The notes below the pieces were generated by a model. It ran no database searches. It was not told where the DNA came from and saw only the letters and a list, made by a program, of their open reading frames with translations. The position numbers were made by a program, and so were the translations under genes. From Augochlora pura (Eukaryota; Arthropoda; Insecta; Hymenoptera; Halictidae), in contig NC_135777.1 in NCBI RefSeq assembly GCF_028453695.1, forward strand, positions 2,852,001 through 2,916,000: a DNA stretch of 64,000 nt. Direction: 5' to 3'. Numbering within the stretch: the first letter of the stretch is position 1; the number at the start of each line of letters is the position of its first letter. This document shows positions 1 through 9,439 of the stretch, piece after piece.

Positions 1-733
1 AAACTGTTAAACTTTAGTTTATTTTCGAACGACACTGTAGATTCAGTACAGCTTATATTATATTATATACGATTATATTACGCTATTACTACTATGTTAT
101 CTATAATGTAATAGTAGTGATGAAATAGTGTGCTAATAGTGAAATATAATATATTAATAATAGCGATACATAATATAATAGTAATAGTAATAGTAATAAT
201 AATAGTAATAGTAATAATCTTGACATACTCTATCCGTCAAAATAAATGCACAAAATCCTCATTGAAATCAGTATACAAGAATAAATTTAAAAAACCGAAA
301 GAACCTAATAAGATCCTAATCAAACATTTTGAATCCGGATGTCTGTTATCGCGGATACGCGCGGCGGTAACATAAATTGTCCAGTTTTAAAAATAGATCA
401 CAGAGATGAGATAAAATTCGTTCGTGCTACGGATCGTAGCCGCGGGAATTGAATTTTAATATTCATCGAGTACGCGCGCTGTTTGATAAGACTGCGCGTC
501 TGACCATTACAGGCTCTTCCTACTTGCGGTAAACACCGACAGTAAACAGAATGAACAAGCCCGCCGGCTCCTACAATAAACCAGGATGGTTCTTCTGAAA
601 CATTCATTCTTTTTACCTGTGCACCACGTGGTCTCGTTAAAAAATATCGCCAATGAACGAAACATTCGACCGAAACGTTGCGACAAAATCAAAATCAAAG
701 CTGTTAACGCTCGGCACATCCTCGAACCATATA

Positions 734-1224
734 CAGTGGGACAAAAAAAGTATTCGTACACCTAGTCTTTTTGCAATAACTTTATACAAGCAAATAATAC
801 ATAAACAAAAACTATTTCAATTATTCAATATTGCTAGAATACATGTGTGCTTTTTATAATTTAGCAGTCGAATTATAATTGTACGAATACTTTTTTCGCT
901 GTTAAATAATTGTATTTCTTGCATTATTTTTTTGTTATGCGTTAACCCTTTTGCTCCGAACGACGGATATATCCGTCATCCATATGAAAATTCGTGGAGC
1001 CGAACGCCGGATATATCCGACATACCGGTAAAATCGTGGCCTAATTTTTTAATAGCAGCGCCTCTTGCGACTGATGCGTGAATCTTTTGACGAAACAAAT
1101 AAACGACACACTTATCTTTGCACATAGTAGACTATTAATCGAAATAGTTTTTGCTTGCGTACCATTTGCTTGAGTAAAATTATTGCAAAAAAACTAGGTG
1201 TACGAATACTTTTTAGACTCACCG
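734..1224. mobile_element. Tc1-like MITE (non-autonomous, TA target site)
   Basis: The two ends are inverted repeats of about 45 bp. The left end starts CAGTGGGAC and the right end, read in reverse complement, starts CGGTGAGTC. Both continue into AAAGTATTCGTACACCTAG, then a T-run and GCAATAA. TA lies immediately outside each end (732-733 and 1225-1226). This TIR style is typical of Tc1-like elements. The roughly 490-bp interior has no transposase. It contains a third copy of the TIR core near 878-897 and a separate TTAACCC repeat end at 942, so the element looks composite. Confidence 0.72.
942..1030. repeat. TTAACCCTTTTGC repeat end with ATATAT palindromes
   Basis: TTAA at 942-945 is followed by CCCTTTTGCTCCGAACG and a 16-bp palindrome GACGGATATATCCGTC (962-977). 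A second, partial copy of that palindrome lies at about 1008-1019. It resembles the ends of the TTAA-flanked MITEs found elsewhere in the window, and a related CGGATATGTCCG lies in the element at 19768-19984. The opposite end was not located. Confidence 0.45.
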
Positions 1225-1226
1225 TA

Positions 1227-1980
1227 GTTCCTACTATCGCAAGAGCGATATCAATCGACACGGGACCCCGTGGATCTCTCAACGTTGCAATAATAACGCC
1301 ACGAAGCCACCTGCCTTGGTCGAATTATGCGAGCGCAGAGCGGTACAACGAAACACGCCGCGGTCGATGTCAGAATTCGTGTAGAACGAGCGCCGAGCTC
1401 GGTTGAATTGCTCGAAAATTTCCAGTGAAAGAAACGAGAAAAGTTTTCCCGATGAGTGATAAGGAGGGGGGGGGGGGGAGGGGGGGACACGTTTCTCCGT
1501 GGAGAAACGTGAATGGGGTTGCCAGACCCCTACTCGAAAGGGGTTCGAGGCATTATGGCATCGGTCGAACGAAATTTCGAATCGCCGTAACAAGGCAAAC
1601 TTCTCTGGGAAATACAAGGGGAAATTGATGAGGGCGGCGCCAGCGTCGAAGAGGAGGCATTTTACTTTACAAGCGGCCGACGACAGCTGCGCGCTCGAAA
1701 TTAGCTAATTCTTATGTTCGTCGGGTCCCTCGGCCTCTGACGCCGCCGGATTCAACATAATCCCGACTAGGTTCGTATTACCCGCGCATAAGGCTCGCTC
1801 TTTTTCTCCCCCCCCCCCCCGTTCCTAATTTCGTATTCAGTGCCGGCTCATTTCGAAGTCTCTTTGCGGTTTTAATTAGGCGACTTCTTCCGCCGAAAAA
1901 AAAGAGAGAAAACGCGGGCTATTTAAAGGCGAAAACGACCTGTGCGGGAAATACTGTCGTTAGTGCTCGTGCATCTAAAC
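1227..1980. other. Non-coding stretch with homopolymer runs
   Basis: No gene is supported here. It contains a near-pure G run near 1464-1486 and a C run near 1810-1820, in otherwise GC-rich sequence. Open frames crossing it have no recognisable domains. Confidence 0.4.
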
Positions 1981-3085
1981 AGGAAATTAAATAATGACCG
2001 AGAATATTTCCATGTCAGAATGATTCAACCGTTGCTGTTCATCCGGTCCGCCATTAAGGATTCCATGACACACGGAGAAAATTTACATTAGTAAAGGATA
2101 ATTTCATGTGAATTAGAAAACTAAAATAAAACATGTGGTACTCTAGTAAAACTGAGTAGAAATAAGTCCTGCAAATTGAACTCGATAAATTGTCGTAACT
2201 TCAAACCCTTGCACTATAATAACGCTCATGATAAAGCCTTCATCCAAGATTGACTAAATACGAATATTATTCATTTATCCCAAAACGAGATAAAATTCAT
2301 TTCTTCCCCCTGTAAAGTTTAAAAACGGAATTAAATAAAGTCTGAATATGTTCTCACGTCAGAATGATTCAACCATTGCTGTTCATCTAGTCCGTTATTA
2401 AGGATTCCATAACATGCAGAGAATATTTACACTAATAAAGGAAAAAGTAACTAAAAAAGCAAGTGACAAAGGAAAACTAAAAAATATGGCACCCCAATAA
2501 ATCTGAGTAGAAATGAATCCTGCCAATAATCCGCAATCAATTCTCACGGCTTCAACCTCTTTGCACTATAATAACACTCGTGATCGAAGCCTTCATCCAA
2601 GATCTACCAAATACGAATATTATTAACTTCTCCCAAGTTGAGACGAAATTACATTCCTCTTCTACGAAAATCTAAATCAAAAATTAAATAAAGACCGAGT
2701 ATATTTCCACGTCAGAATAATTCAGCCATTGATAAAGAATAAAGAAATTTCATGTAAAATAGAAAACTGTAAAATAGAACACGTACAATTGAGTAGAAAC
2801 AAATCTAGTCGCTTAAACTCGCTAAATTGTCGCGGCTTCGACCCTTCACGCTATAATAATATTTGCACTATAACCCAACCTTCGCGCAAGATCCACTAAA
2901 TGCGAATATTATTAATTTCTCCCAGGTCGAGATAAAATTAAATTCCTCTCTTACGAAAATCTAAACCCGAAATTAAATAAAGACCGTGTACATTTCCCAC
3001 GTCAGAATGATTCAGCCGTCGCCGTTCAGCTGGTCCGCCATTAAGGATTCCAGGACGTGCGGAGAAAATGGGACGCGGCGGCGAC
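1981..3085. repeat. Degenerate tandem array, about 350-bp unit, four copies
   Basis: Units begin near 1981, 2328, 2682 and 2967, each with an AAATTAAATAA(A)GACCG-like start. A well-kept core follows in each: CACGTCAGAATGATTCA, then (except unit 3) TTGCTGTTCAT, GTCCGCCATTAAGGATTCC and a GGAGAAAAT-like tail. Units 1 to 3 also share a downstream block containing CTATAATAA, CTTCATCCAAGAT and AATACGAATATTATT. Unit 3 is about 285 bp and lacks part of the core. Unit 4 is truncated. No ORF is shared between units. Confidence 0.8.
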
Positions 3086-3760
3086 AGTCTCTTATAAATC
3101 GCTCCCCCGGAATGACACATCGAGCCGTCCCCGGGCCATCAGTCTTCCCTCTTCAACGAAATAATAAATTCCCGTTAAAGAAGGTCCCCCATCGATAAAT
3201 GATGCACAGGGTTCCCGCGGAAGCCGCTGCTCGCGGGGATCGATAGTCGCGGATCGAGAGTCCGGGCAATTTCGCAGCGGCGAACCTTACTAATTGCGAG
3301 CGCGCGCTCGTCCGTTTAAATATTTGCCGAACACCGTGCCCTCGTGCTGTAAACGCATGCCACTTTCTCGGCGATGCTCGAAAGAAAAACCGAGCCGTCC
3401 CGCGGCGAGGGAAAAGAGTCAATTCGAATCGGCGCCGTGCTCGCCGCTTGCGTTTCCGCGGTGAAACAACATTCCGGAAAAAGCAACGTTCCGGTTCCGT
3501 GTCCGCGATCATTTCCAACGACTGAATTAACAGCGGGATGGATTAATGGCGCGCCTACTCCCGCGGGACACCGAGCCTCTGGATACCTCTTCGAGGTGTG
3601 CCACGGACGAATTATTCCTCAGAACTCGTGTAAACTATGCTGCCGGCCGACTTTTCACTTGTTTTACCTGTCGAGACGACTGCAGTGTTTCTTTTTTGAG
3701 ACACTTGTAGGATGGATAACGCGAACGAATATTCGATAAAGGCTTATCTGTGGCGGAGTT
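3086..3760. other. GC-rich non-coding stretch
   Basis: Sequence with several overlapping open frames on both strands, none with a recognisable domain or good splice context. I see no supported gene. Confidence 0.35.
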
Positions 3761-3955
3761 TTGACCCTTTGCAAGTCGCGTGACGACTCTGTAGCGCCGC
3801 TAAAGATTGATGTAGTACTTTTCAAAGTAATTGTAATAGTATTAGACTCGTTTATATTTTATTATAAACCCTTTGCTCTGAAAGTCATTTTAACCGCAAA
3901 GTTGAAATCATTTTTCGCGCTTATTTTTATGCATACGAAATTGATTCTTGTGACT
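3761..3955. mobile_element. TTAA-type MITE, left part (split by the BEL insertion)
   Basis: Starts TTGA then CCCTTTGCAAGTCG, followed by GCGCCGCTAAAGATTG and an internal AACCCTTTGCTCTG. The rest of the copy lies at 8722-8848 on the other side of the BEL element, ending in inverse orientation with CGAGTGCAAAGCG then TTAA. Both halves carry the ACTCTG/CACTAAA-type subterminal motifs. The ends are piggyBac-like (TTAA target, CCC start); that family assignment is an inference from the ends only. Confidence 0.65.
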
Positions 3956-4436
3956 TGTATGTGCATGGATGGGAGTTTCGGTATGTCGTTTCTCAACATC
4001 CGTCACTTCGGGAACGGTTAAAAACGGCGCCCGATGATTAATGGGTGATACATATATTTTAAAACGTAATAACTATATAATGAAGAGACGCGTGTATATA
4101 ATATTATTGCCGGTGGTACAAAAAGTCGTGTTGGTCGACGCGTTGTCGAAATGTAGTGTTCCGTCGTACTTTGTAATTGGTAATGCTCTTCGCTCGCTCC
4201 CTTTCGGGCCTTTTATTTGTTAACTGGTAGGAAGCTGGAAGGAGAGGTGGCAGAGGAAGTGGAAAAATGGAATAACAAGGGAGCATGAAAAATCTGGACA
4301 CGGGAAATGGTTGAGCCATGCTGCCTGAAGGTTTACAGATTTAATTGCTTTATGAGCTCAGATGTGCTTCTCGCTAGAACGGTCGAGGAACCGAGCCCGG
4401 ACCCATAAAATGGTTGGGCTATGTTGTGTCCAAACA
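3956..4436 (-). repeat. 3' LTR of the BEL element
   Basis: 481 bp, starting TGTATGTGCATGG and ending GTCCAAACA on the plus strand, and identical to the copy at 8236-8716. In element orientation it begins TGTTTGGACAC and ends CATACA. Confidence 0.95.
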
Positions 4437-4667
4437 TGCCGCCCCCTCTTGAACGGTCACGTTCAATATGTTACAGAAAATGAGCTGTAATGCTAAATGT
4501 GAAATACGGCGAGATTTAAAAACTAATGGATTGACTATGTTGCGTTTTAAACATGCCGCCCCCTCTTGAACGGTCACGTTCATTATGTTACAGAAAGAGA
4601 TGTATAATCCTAAGTATGAGCTACGGCACGCTTAAAAATTACGATACATGTACAATGGTTTGCTTAT
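4434..4667 (-). repeat. Tandem duplication of the LTR edge and polypurine tract
   Basis: Two adjacent copies offset by 117 bp share ACATGCCGCCCCCTCTTGAA, then CGGTCACGTTCA and ATGTTACAGAAA. The homology also runs a little way back into the LTR edge (CTATGTTG). On the element strand each copy carries a purine tract AGAGGGGGCGGC. The copy touching the LTR is presumably the working tract. Confidence 0.8.
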
Positions 4668-4707
4668 ATAATATGTACATTCTGATGAGTCGAAATAATC
4701 TAAAAAT

Positions 4708-7689
4708 TCATTCCGCTACAATTAATGGTGATAATTTTTTAACGCTACGCTTATAAGTCCCATTTGCCGTTCTCACTGTCACTACCCTAATTATGCCGTC
4801 TTCACCTGGATGGGTCTCGATGACTCGCCCCAAAGGCCAGCACAGCGGCGGTACATTGTCTTCGCGTAATACTACCAAAGTATTTTCATGAATTTGATGG
4901 ACGTCGTTTCCGTGCCATTTATGACGCACGGTCAGCTCATGCAGGTATTCTTTGTGCCAACGTGTCCAGAAGTGCTGACGAATTTGCTGGATCTGCTGCC
5001 ATTGGTTTAATCTACCTGTTTTTGCACTGGTAAAATCACGCACAGGTACGCTCACCAATAAGTCACCAATTAAGAAATGACCTGGGGTGAGAGCGGAAAA
5101 ATCGGAAGGATCTGAGGACAATGGCGTGATGGGTCTGGAGTTCAGGATGGCTTCAATTTCTGACAAACAAGTATAAAATGCCTCATAAGTAAATAGCGTA
5201 TTCCTCATGATCCTGACTAAATGAGATTTTACCGACTTAACAGCTGCCTCCCAGAGTCCTCCAAAGTGAGGAGCTCGTGGCGGAGTAAAATGCCAGTTTA
5301 TGGCTTTGTCTGTTAGAACGTACTTGTGGAGACGAAATCTGCCTACTATGGAAAATAAATCATCTTGAACAATTGGACCTATCATTAACGTATCATTTAG
5401 GGATACCCCAGAATTTGTTTTCGCCGAAGCATCAAAAACAACCCTAAATTTTGTGGTAAGACTGTCATCCTTGCTGACAGCATGATGCGGTAAAAAATAA
5501 CCCCCAGGTATGCGCGAAGGTATTTCTTCCATGTGACCTAAATGTATAAATTCGTCTAAGAATTGTGTATATTGCTCCTTAGCGATAGGATTTTTATTTA
5601 GCGATTTTTCTAAGCTTAAGAAACGTTTTACTGCCGTTCCATATGAATCTCCTAAATCCGTAATAGTTTCTTTAAAGGGAAGACTCACGCAGTACCTACC
5701 CGAGATTGTGTCTCGTTTAATGTGTTGGGTGTAATGGTTTTCACACTCCTGTTCCTCCTTTGATAAATGTTTTTTCCCACTACATTCCTCTACTTCCCAA
5801 ATTTTATGCATCTGTTCTGACAATGCATCGGTCGTTAGATTGCATACGCTAGACTTGGTTTGTCGTTTTGTCGGTACTTCTCCCGTGACTACCCAACCTA
5901 ATTGAGTCTTTTGTAATTTTACGGTTGAGGCTGCTAATTGTATTTGCCCTACGCTTAACAAATCCCAAAATAATTCCGCACCTAATAAACCGTCTATTTC
6001 TGATTTGATATCAAACTTTGGGTCTGCTAATTTAATATTTTTAGGTATCCTTATCCTTCTTCTATCAATAATATCTGTTGGCAGTTGTTGCGATATGTCC
6101 CCCACAACTAAAAATGATAATTCCCTTGAAAAGGAATTGTATCGAGATTGAATCTTAGAGCGTGTATGTGCTCTGACTGTAGATGACATCTCATTCATGC
6201 CAGTTACAGGAATACAAACTTTTGATGAGATTAACCCGACCTTTTTTACAAACCGGGACGTTAGAAAATTTGATTGCGAACATGAATCGAGCAGCACGCG
6301 ACATTTGTGAGATTTCCCTGTCTTGTCGAAAACATCGATTATTGCGGTCGATAATATAACCTGAGAGGTTTCGGGAACCTTTAATGTCGTACTATTCACC
6401 TGCATTGAGGGTGTAGCTACGGGAGATACTTCTATGTGCAATAAGGTGTGGTGTTTTTTATGGCACCGTCTACAGTTGGATGATCTGCATTCAAATGTTT
6501 TGTGATTTGAATTTAGGCAGTTAACGCATAGACCTTTATCTTGAACCTTTCGCACGCGTTCTGGGACAGGTAAGCGTAATAATGACTCGCATTGTTGTGA
6601 AAAGTGGGAACCCCCGCAGAAACTACAACTTGCAATGGCTTGCCTAGGTACCCTGGGATTATATGTATACGATTCCCGACCGACCGGTCTAGATGGAATT
6701 CGTTGTGTGTGTGATGGACGAGGGCCTGATTGTTGAGAATTGTTTCCCGTGGTAGTTGTTGTACTAAAGGGTCCCAACAATTGACACCTTTCATGTAAAA
6801 AGTTAAAGAATATCTCAACCGTTGGAAATTCTGTGCCATGGATGTATTCCTTCCATTTAGACCCGGTATTATTGTCCATTTTCGATAAGAATAAATGAAT
6901 CAAAAGAGTATCGACGGTAGGTTGGTTCATTGTCATTAGTGAGCGATACCGCGTTTGAATCGTAGTTAAGAAGGATTTTAAGTCCGTGTATGTGGGTTTA
7001 GTAATGTTTGGCAATTCGAATAGAACCCGTAAGTGATTTGACACTATTACCGTCGGTTGATTATACCAGTGCTCTAATGTTTCCCACGCTACGGAATAAT
7101 TTGCTGATGAATTACTAAGTGATTCTATTGCCTTTAATGCTTCGTCCTTTAAACATGATCTTAAGTACATGAGTTTTTTGCAATCGTTTAATCTATAATT
7201 ATCATGAACTATGGAACGAAATTGATCCGCAAACCCTGGCCAATCTTCAAAATTTCCCGAGAATGACGGTAATTGAATTTTTGGCAATTGAATCTCACTA
7301 TCTATCGATTCTGAATGGGACGGTGGTGTGACTAAAAGTTGCCGAGGGGCACTACCTGGTAAAAGGTTTCCCTCTACTACCTGATGTGCTGGAGTTACAT
7401 GTTTCTCTAATAGTGATTGTATGCTGCCCTTAATGCGACAATATAAATTCTTTATTTGAATTCGTTCTTTCATAAAAACGCCTGTGTCATCAGCACCGTC
7501 AAGCTCTGCTTGCGTTTTTGAAAAATTAACATATTCTACTTCAAGTTCATCGAATCTAACTTTCACTTCGTTGTGATTGATCGCCAAATCTGATGATTCA
7601 ATTAATTCTTTGAGCTCCGTAAGCTCATAATGAAAAGCTGAGCGCTTGATTTTTAAATTTCTGATACGTTCTTCCGCCGAAGGAGCCAT
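4708..7689 (-). CDS. BEL/Pao Gag-Pol polyprotein with in-frame deletion of RT core, RNase H and most of integrase
   Basis: 993 codons starting at an ATG. In order: a coiled N-terminal part (about 1-110); a DUF1759-type Gag region (about 130-290, LPKIQLPSFSGNFEDW); zinc knuckles of CxxC and H/C type (about 350-415); a retropepsin-like DUF1758 region (about 450-580) with LLDSCSQ at the active-site position; and the start of a Pao reverse transcriptase (KFRVVFDASAKTNSGVSLND, about 740-770). At about residue 793, VLT of the RT runs straight into DKAINWHF of the integrase end. The RT palm motif, RNase H and the first integrase acidic residues are absent. The last integrase block (PHFGGLWEAAVKS, with the final acidic residue) and a DUF5641 C terminus remain. 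The frame is not broken anywhere. The product could still make Gag and protease, but not reverse transcriptase. Confidence 0.93.
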   Translation of the reverse strand: MAPSAEERIRNLKIKRSAFHYELTELKELIESSDLAINHNEVKVRFDELEVEYVNFSKTQAELDGADDTGVFMKERIQIKNLYCRIKGSIQSLLEKHVTPAHQVVEGNLLPGSAPRQLLVTPPSHSESIDSEIQLPKIQLPSFSGNFEDWPGFADQFRSIVHDNYRLNDCKKLMYLRSCLKDEALKAIESLSNSSANYSVAWETLEHWYNQPTVIVSNHLRVLFELPNITKPTYTDLKSFLTTIQTRYRSLMTMNQPTVDTLLIHLFLSKMDNNTGSKWKEYIHGTEFPTVEIFFNFLHERCQLLGPFSTTTTTGNNSQQSGPRPSHTQRIPSRPVGRESYTYNPRVPRQAIASCSFCGGSHFSQQCESLLRLPVPERVRKVQDKGLCVNCLNSNHKTFECRSSNCRRCHKKHHTLLHIEVSPVATPSMQVNSTTLKVPETSQVILSTAIIDVFDKTGKSHKCRVLLDSCSQSNFLTSRFVKKVGLISSKVCIPVTGMNEMSSTVRAHTRSKIQSRYNSFSRELSFLVVGDISQQLPTDIIDRRRIRIPKNIKLADPKFDIKSEIDGLLGAELFWDLLSVGQIQLAASTVKLQKTQLGWVVTGEVPTKRQTKSSVCNLTTDALSEQMHKIWEVEECSGKKHLSKEEQECENHYTQHIKRDTISGRYCVSLPFKETITDLGDSYGTAVKRFLSLEKSLNKNPIAKEQYTQFLDEFIHLGHMEEIPSRIPGGYFLPHHAVSKDDSLTTKFRVVFDASAKTNSGVSLNDTLMIGPIVQDDLFSIVGRFRLHKYVLTDKAINWHFTPPRAPHFGGLWEAAVKSVKSHLVRIMRNTLFTYEAFYTCLSEIEAILNSRPITPLSSDPSDFSALTPGHFLIGDLLVSVPVRDFTSAKTGRLNQWQQIQQIRQHFWTRWHKEYLHELTVRHKWHGNDVHQIHENTLVVLREDNVPPLCWPLGRVIETHPGEDGIIRVVTVRTANGTYKRSVKKLSPLIVAE

Positions 7690-7770
7690 TATACTTGTTT
7701 ATCAAATCAAGGAAAGATGATAGAAAGGAGAAAATTGAAATATTGGTGATCTCACTCTGAACGTGACTCA

Positions 7771-8110
7771 CCGAATCGCTTGCAGGGTATGATTAAACCG
7801 TTGTCTCCTGATCGGGATGACACCTGGATTCGGCAGCCGTTGAGTTGTAGTAGAGACGTCTGCTCGACAGTTGTGGATGCTCAGATATCCTTGATGATGG
7901 TGAAGATTCCTGTCGACACTGTTGATGTTTCCGTGATAGGTGGTAGCGACTTCTTGTACTTCCTTGGCAAAGTTGAATTAGGAGTCCTGGCGTCTGTGGC
8001 AGGTAGTTCCCAATGCACTCGAATGATGTGTTGTCCGAATCGCTTCAAGGTATGATTAAACCCGTGTCATCTGATGTAATGACACATGGATTCGGATAAC
8101 GATGATTTCA
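7771..8110 (-). repeat. Repeated segment in the BEL leader
   Basis: A segment with CCGAATCGCTT, GGTATGATTAAACC, TGACAC and TGGATTCGG occurs at about 7771-7835 and again at about 8035-8097, 264 bp apart. It lies between the primer-binding site and the ORF start, where BEL elements normally carry packaging and leader sequence. Its function is unknown. Confidence 0.65.
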
Positions 8111-8213
8111 AGAATGTTGTGCTTTGTCGACAACTAAACTTGAATGATGGTTAACTCTTCACTAGTCACTTAGTTAATATATGTATCTTGTAGACACAGC
8201 ACTTCGTACTATA

Positions 8214-8230
8214 TCCGGCTCGAAGGACCA
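8214..8230 (-). other. Primer-binding site, tRNA-Tyr type
   Basis: The plus strand reads TCCGGCTCGAAGGACCA, the 3' end of a tRNA including CCA. From memory of insect tRNA-Tyr (acceptor stem CCTTCGA/TCGAAGG) this fits tRNA-Tyr. It lies 5 bp inside the 5' LTR, as expected for minus-strand priming of the element. Confidence 0.8.
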
Positions 8231-8235
8231 AAATA

Positions 8236-8716
8236 TGTATGTGCATGGATGGGAGTTTCGGTATGTCGTTTCTCAACATCCGTCACTTCGGGAACGGTTA
8301 AAAACGGCGCCCGATGATTAATGGGTGATACATATATTTTAAAACGTAATAACTATATAATGAAGAGACGCGTGTATATAATATTATTGCCGGTGGTACA
8401 AAAAGTCGTGTTGGTCGACGCGTTGTCGAAATGTAGTGTTCCGTCGTACTTTGTAATTGGTAATGCTCTTCGCTCGCTCCCTTTCGGGCCTTTTATTTGT
8501 TAACTGGTAGGAAGCTGGAAGGAGAGGTGGCAGAGGAAGTGGAAAAATGGAATAACAAGGGAGCATGAAAAATCTGGACACGGGAAATGGTTGAGCCATG
8601 CTGCCTGAAGGTTTACAGATTTAATTGCTTTATGAGCTCAGATGTGCTTCTCGCTAGAACGGTCGAGGAACCGAGCCCGGACCCATAAAATGGTTGGGCT
8701 ATGTTGTGTCCAAACA
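8236..8716 (-). repeat. 5' LTR of the BEL element
   Basis: 481 bp, identical to 3956-4436. It should carry the element promoter on the minus strand; I did not find a decisive TATA box. Confidence 0.95.
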
Positions 8717-8721
8717 TGACT

Positions 8722-8848
8722 AATACCAACAGTTTCACTATTTAACAATTTTTTAAATCTATACTTTGTTGTTATAAAAATTATCTTGAGACGTGATTGT
8801 TCAATTTTAGTGGTACCTTAGAGTCACGACTCGAGTGCAAAGCGTTAA
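8722..8848. mobile_element. TTAA-type MITE, right part (continuation of 3761-3955)
   Basis: Ends with AGTGGTACCTTAGAGTCACG, then ACTCGAGTGCAAAGCG and TTAA (8845-8848). Read in reverse this matches the left-end consensus of the family (TTAA, CGCTTTGCACTCGAG, then a CACTAAA motif). Together with 3761-3955 it makes one MITE of roughly 320 bp cut by the BEL element. Confidence 0.65.
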
Positions 8849-9189
8849 CTCTTTGTACAAGAGTGGCGACACTGACACGCCGCTAAAGATTACTATGCTG
8901 TTATTCAAATTAATTGTAATAGCATCAGACTCCTTTATATTTTACAATTAACTCTTTACACTCGAGTAGCGATTCCGAGGCACCGCTAAAAATTGCTGTA
9001 CTATTTTTCAAAGTAATTACAATAGTATCAGATTATATTCAGAGGTTGTTAAAATAACAATCATTGTACTTGCCGATAAGCTCAATTTCGTATGCATAAA
9101 TGACAATGAATCATATGAAATAGAAATATGAAATAGAAATAAAAGATGTCTAAAATATAATGAAAATAGCTTCGAGGGCAAAGGGTTGA
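8845..9189. mobile_element. Two further TTAA-type MITE units in tandem
   Basis: TTAACTCTTTGTACAAGAG starts at 8845 and TTAACTCTTTACACTCGAG at 8948. Each is followed by a GCCGCTAAA or ACCGCTAAA block and an AATAG(C/T)ATCAGA block. The cluster closes at 9189 with GAGGGCAAAGGG then TTGA. The first unit is a left end only. The second has both ends (about 242 bp). Neighbouring units share a TTAA, as expected for repeated insertion into the same target. Confidence 0.6.
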
Positions 9190-9439
9190 AGTCAAGGGAT
9201 GTTAAAGTATTGATGGATTCAAAGTTGTGCGTTTTATCAATTGACATTAATTTTCCGAGAGCTGGGTAGGTTTTGATGAGGTAGTTTTGATAACCGAAGC
9301 TTTTCTGTGTTTAATTTATTATTATTATTTATTTATAAATAGTGTGAAAGCGCCGTGTATATATCATAGTAGGAGCGTTACATTATATACGCATTACGTG
9401 CTTGCATTGGTGATATAAAATGATACAATTGAGGTTTAA

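Larger units (their letters stand above)
3956..8716 (-). mobile_element. BEL/Pao LTR retrotransposon, internally deleted, recent insertion
   Basis: A 4761-bp element on the minus strand. It has two LTRs of 481 bp that I find identical base for base (3956-4436 and 8236-8716), each running TG...CA. The 5-bp target duplication TGACT is perfect (3951-3955 and 8717-8721). A primer-binding site complementary to a tRNA 3' end lies 5 bp inside the 5' LTR. A purine tract lies against the 3' LTR. One 993-codon ORF fills most of the interior. Full BEL/Pao elements are usually larger because their pol carries RT, RNase H and integrase; most of that is missing here. Identical LTRs mean a recent insertion, and since the copy cannot make its own RT it was presumably mobilised in trans. 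Confidence 0.95.

Noticed and set aside
4041..4319. Short ORFs inside the LTR, duplicated at 8321-8599
   Set aside because: They are identical only because the LTRs are identical; there are no domains.
6513..6839. Second-frame ORF within the BEL coding region
   Set aside because: It overlaps the Gag zinc-knuckle frame and has no family features.
8214..8230. tRNA 3' end (TCCGGCTCGAAGGACCA)
   Set aside because: No tRNA body precedes it. It sits 5 bp inside the LTR, so it is the retrotransposon primer-binding site.
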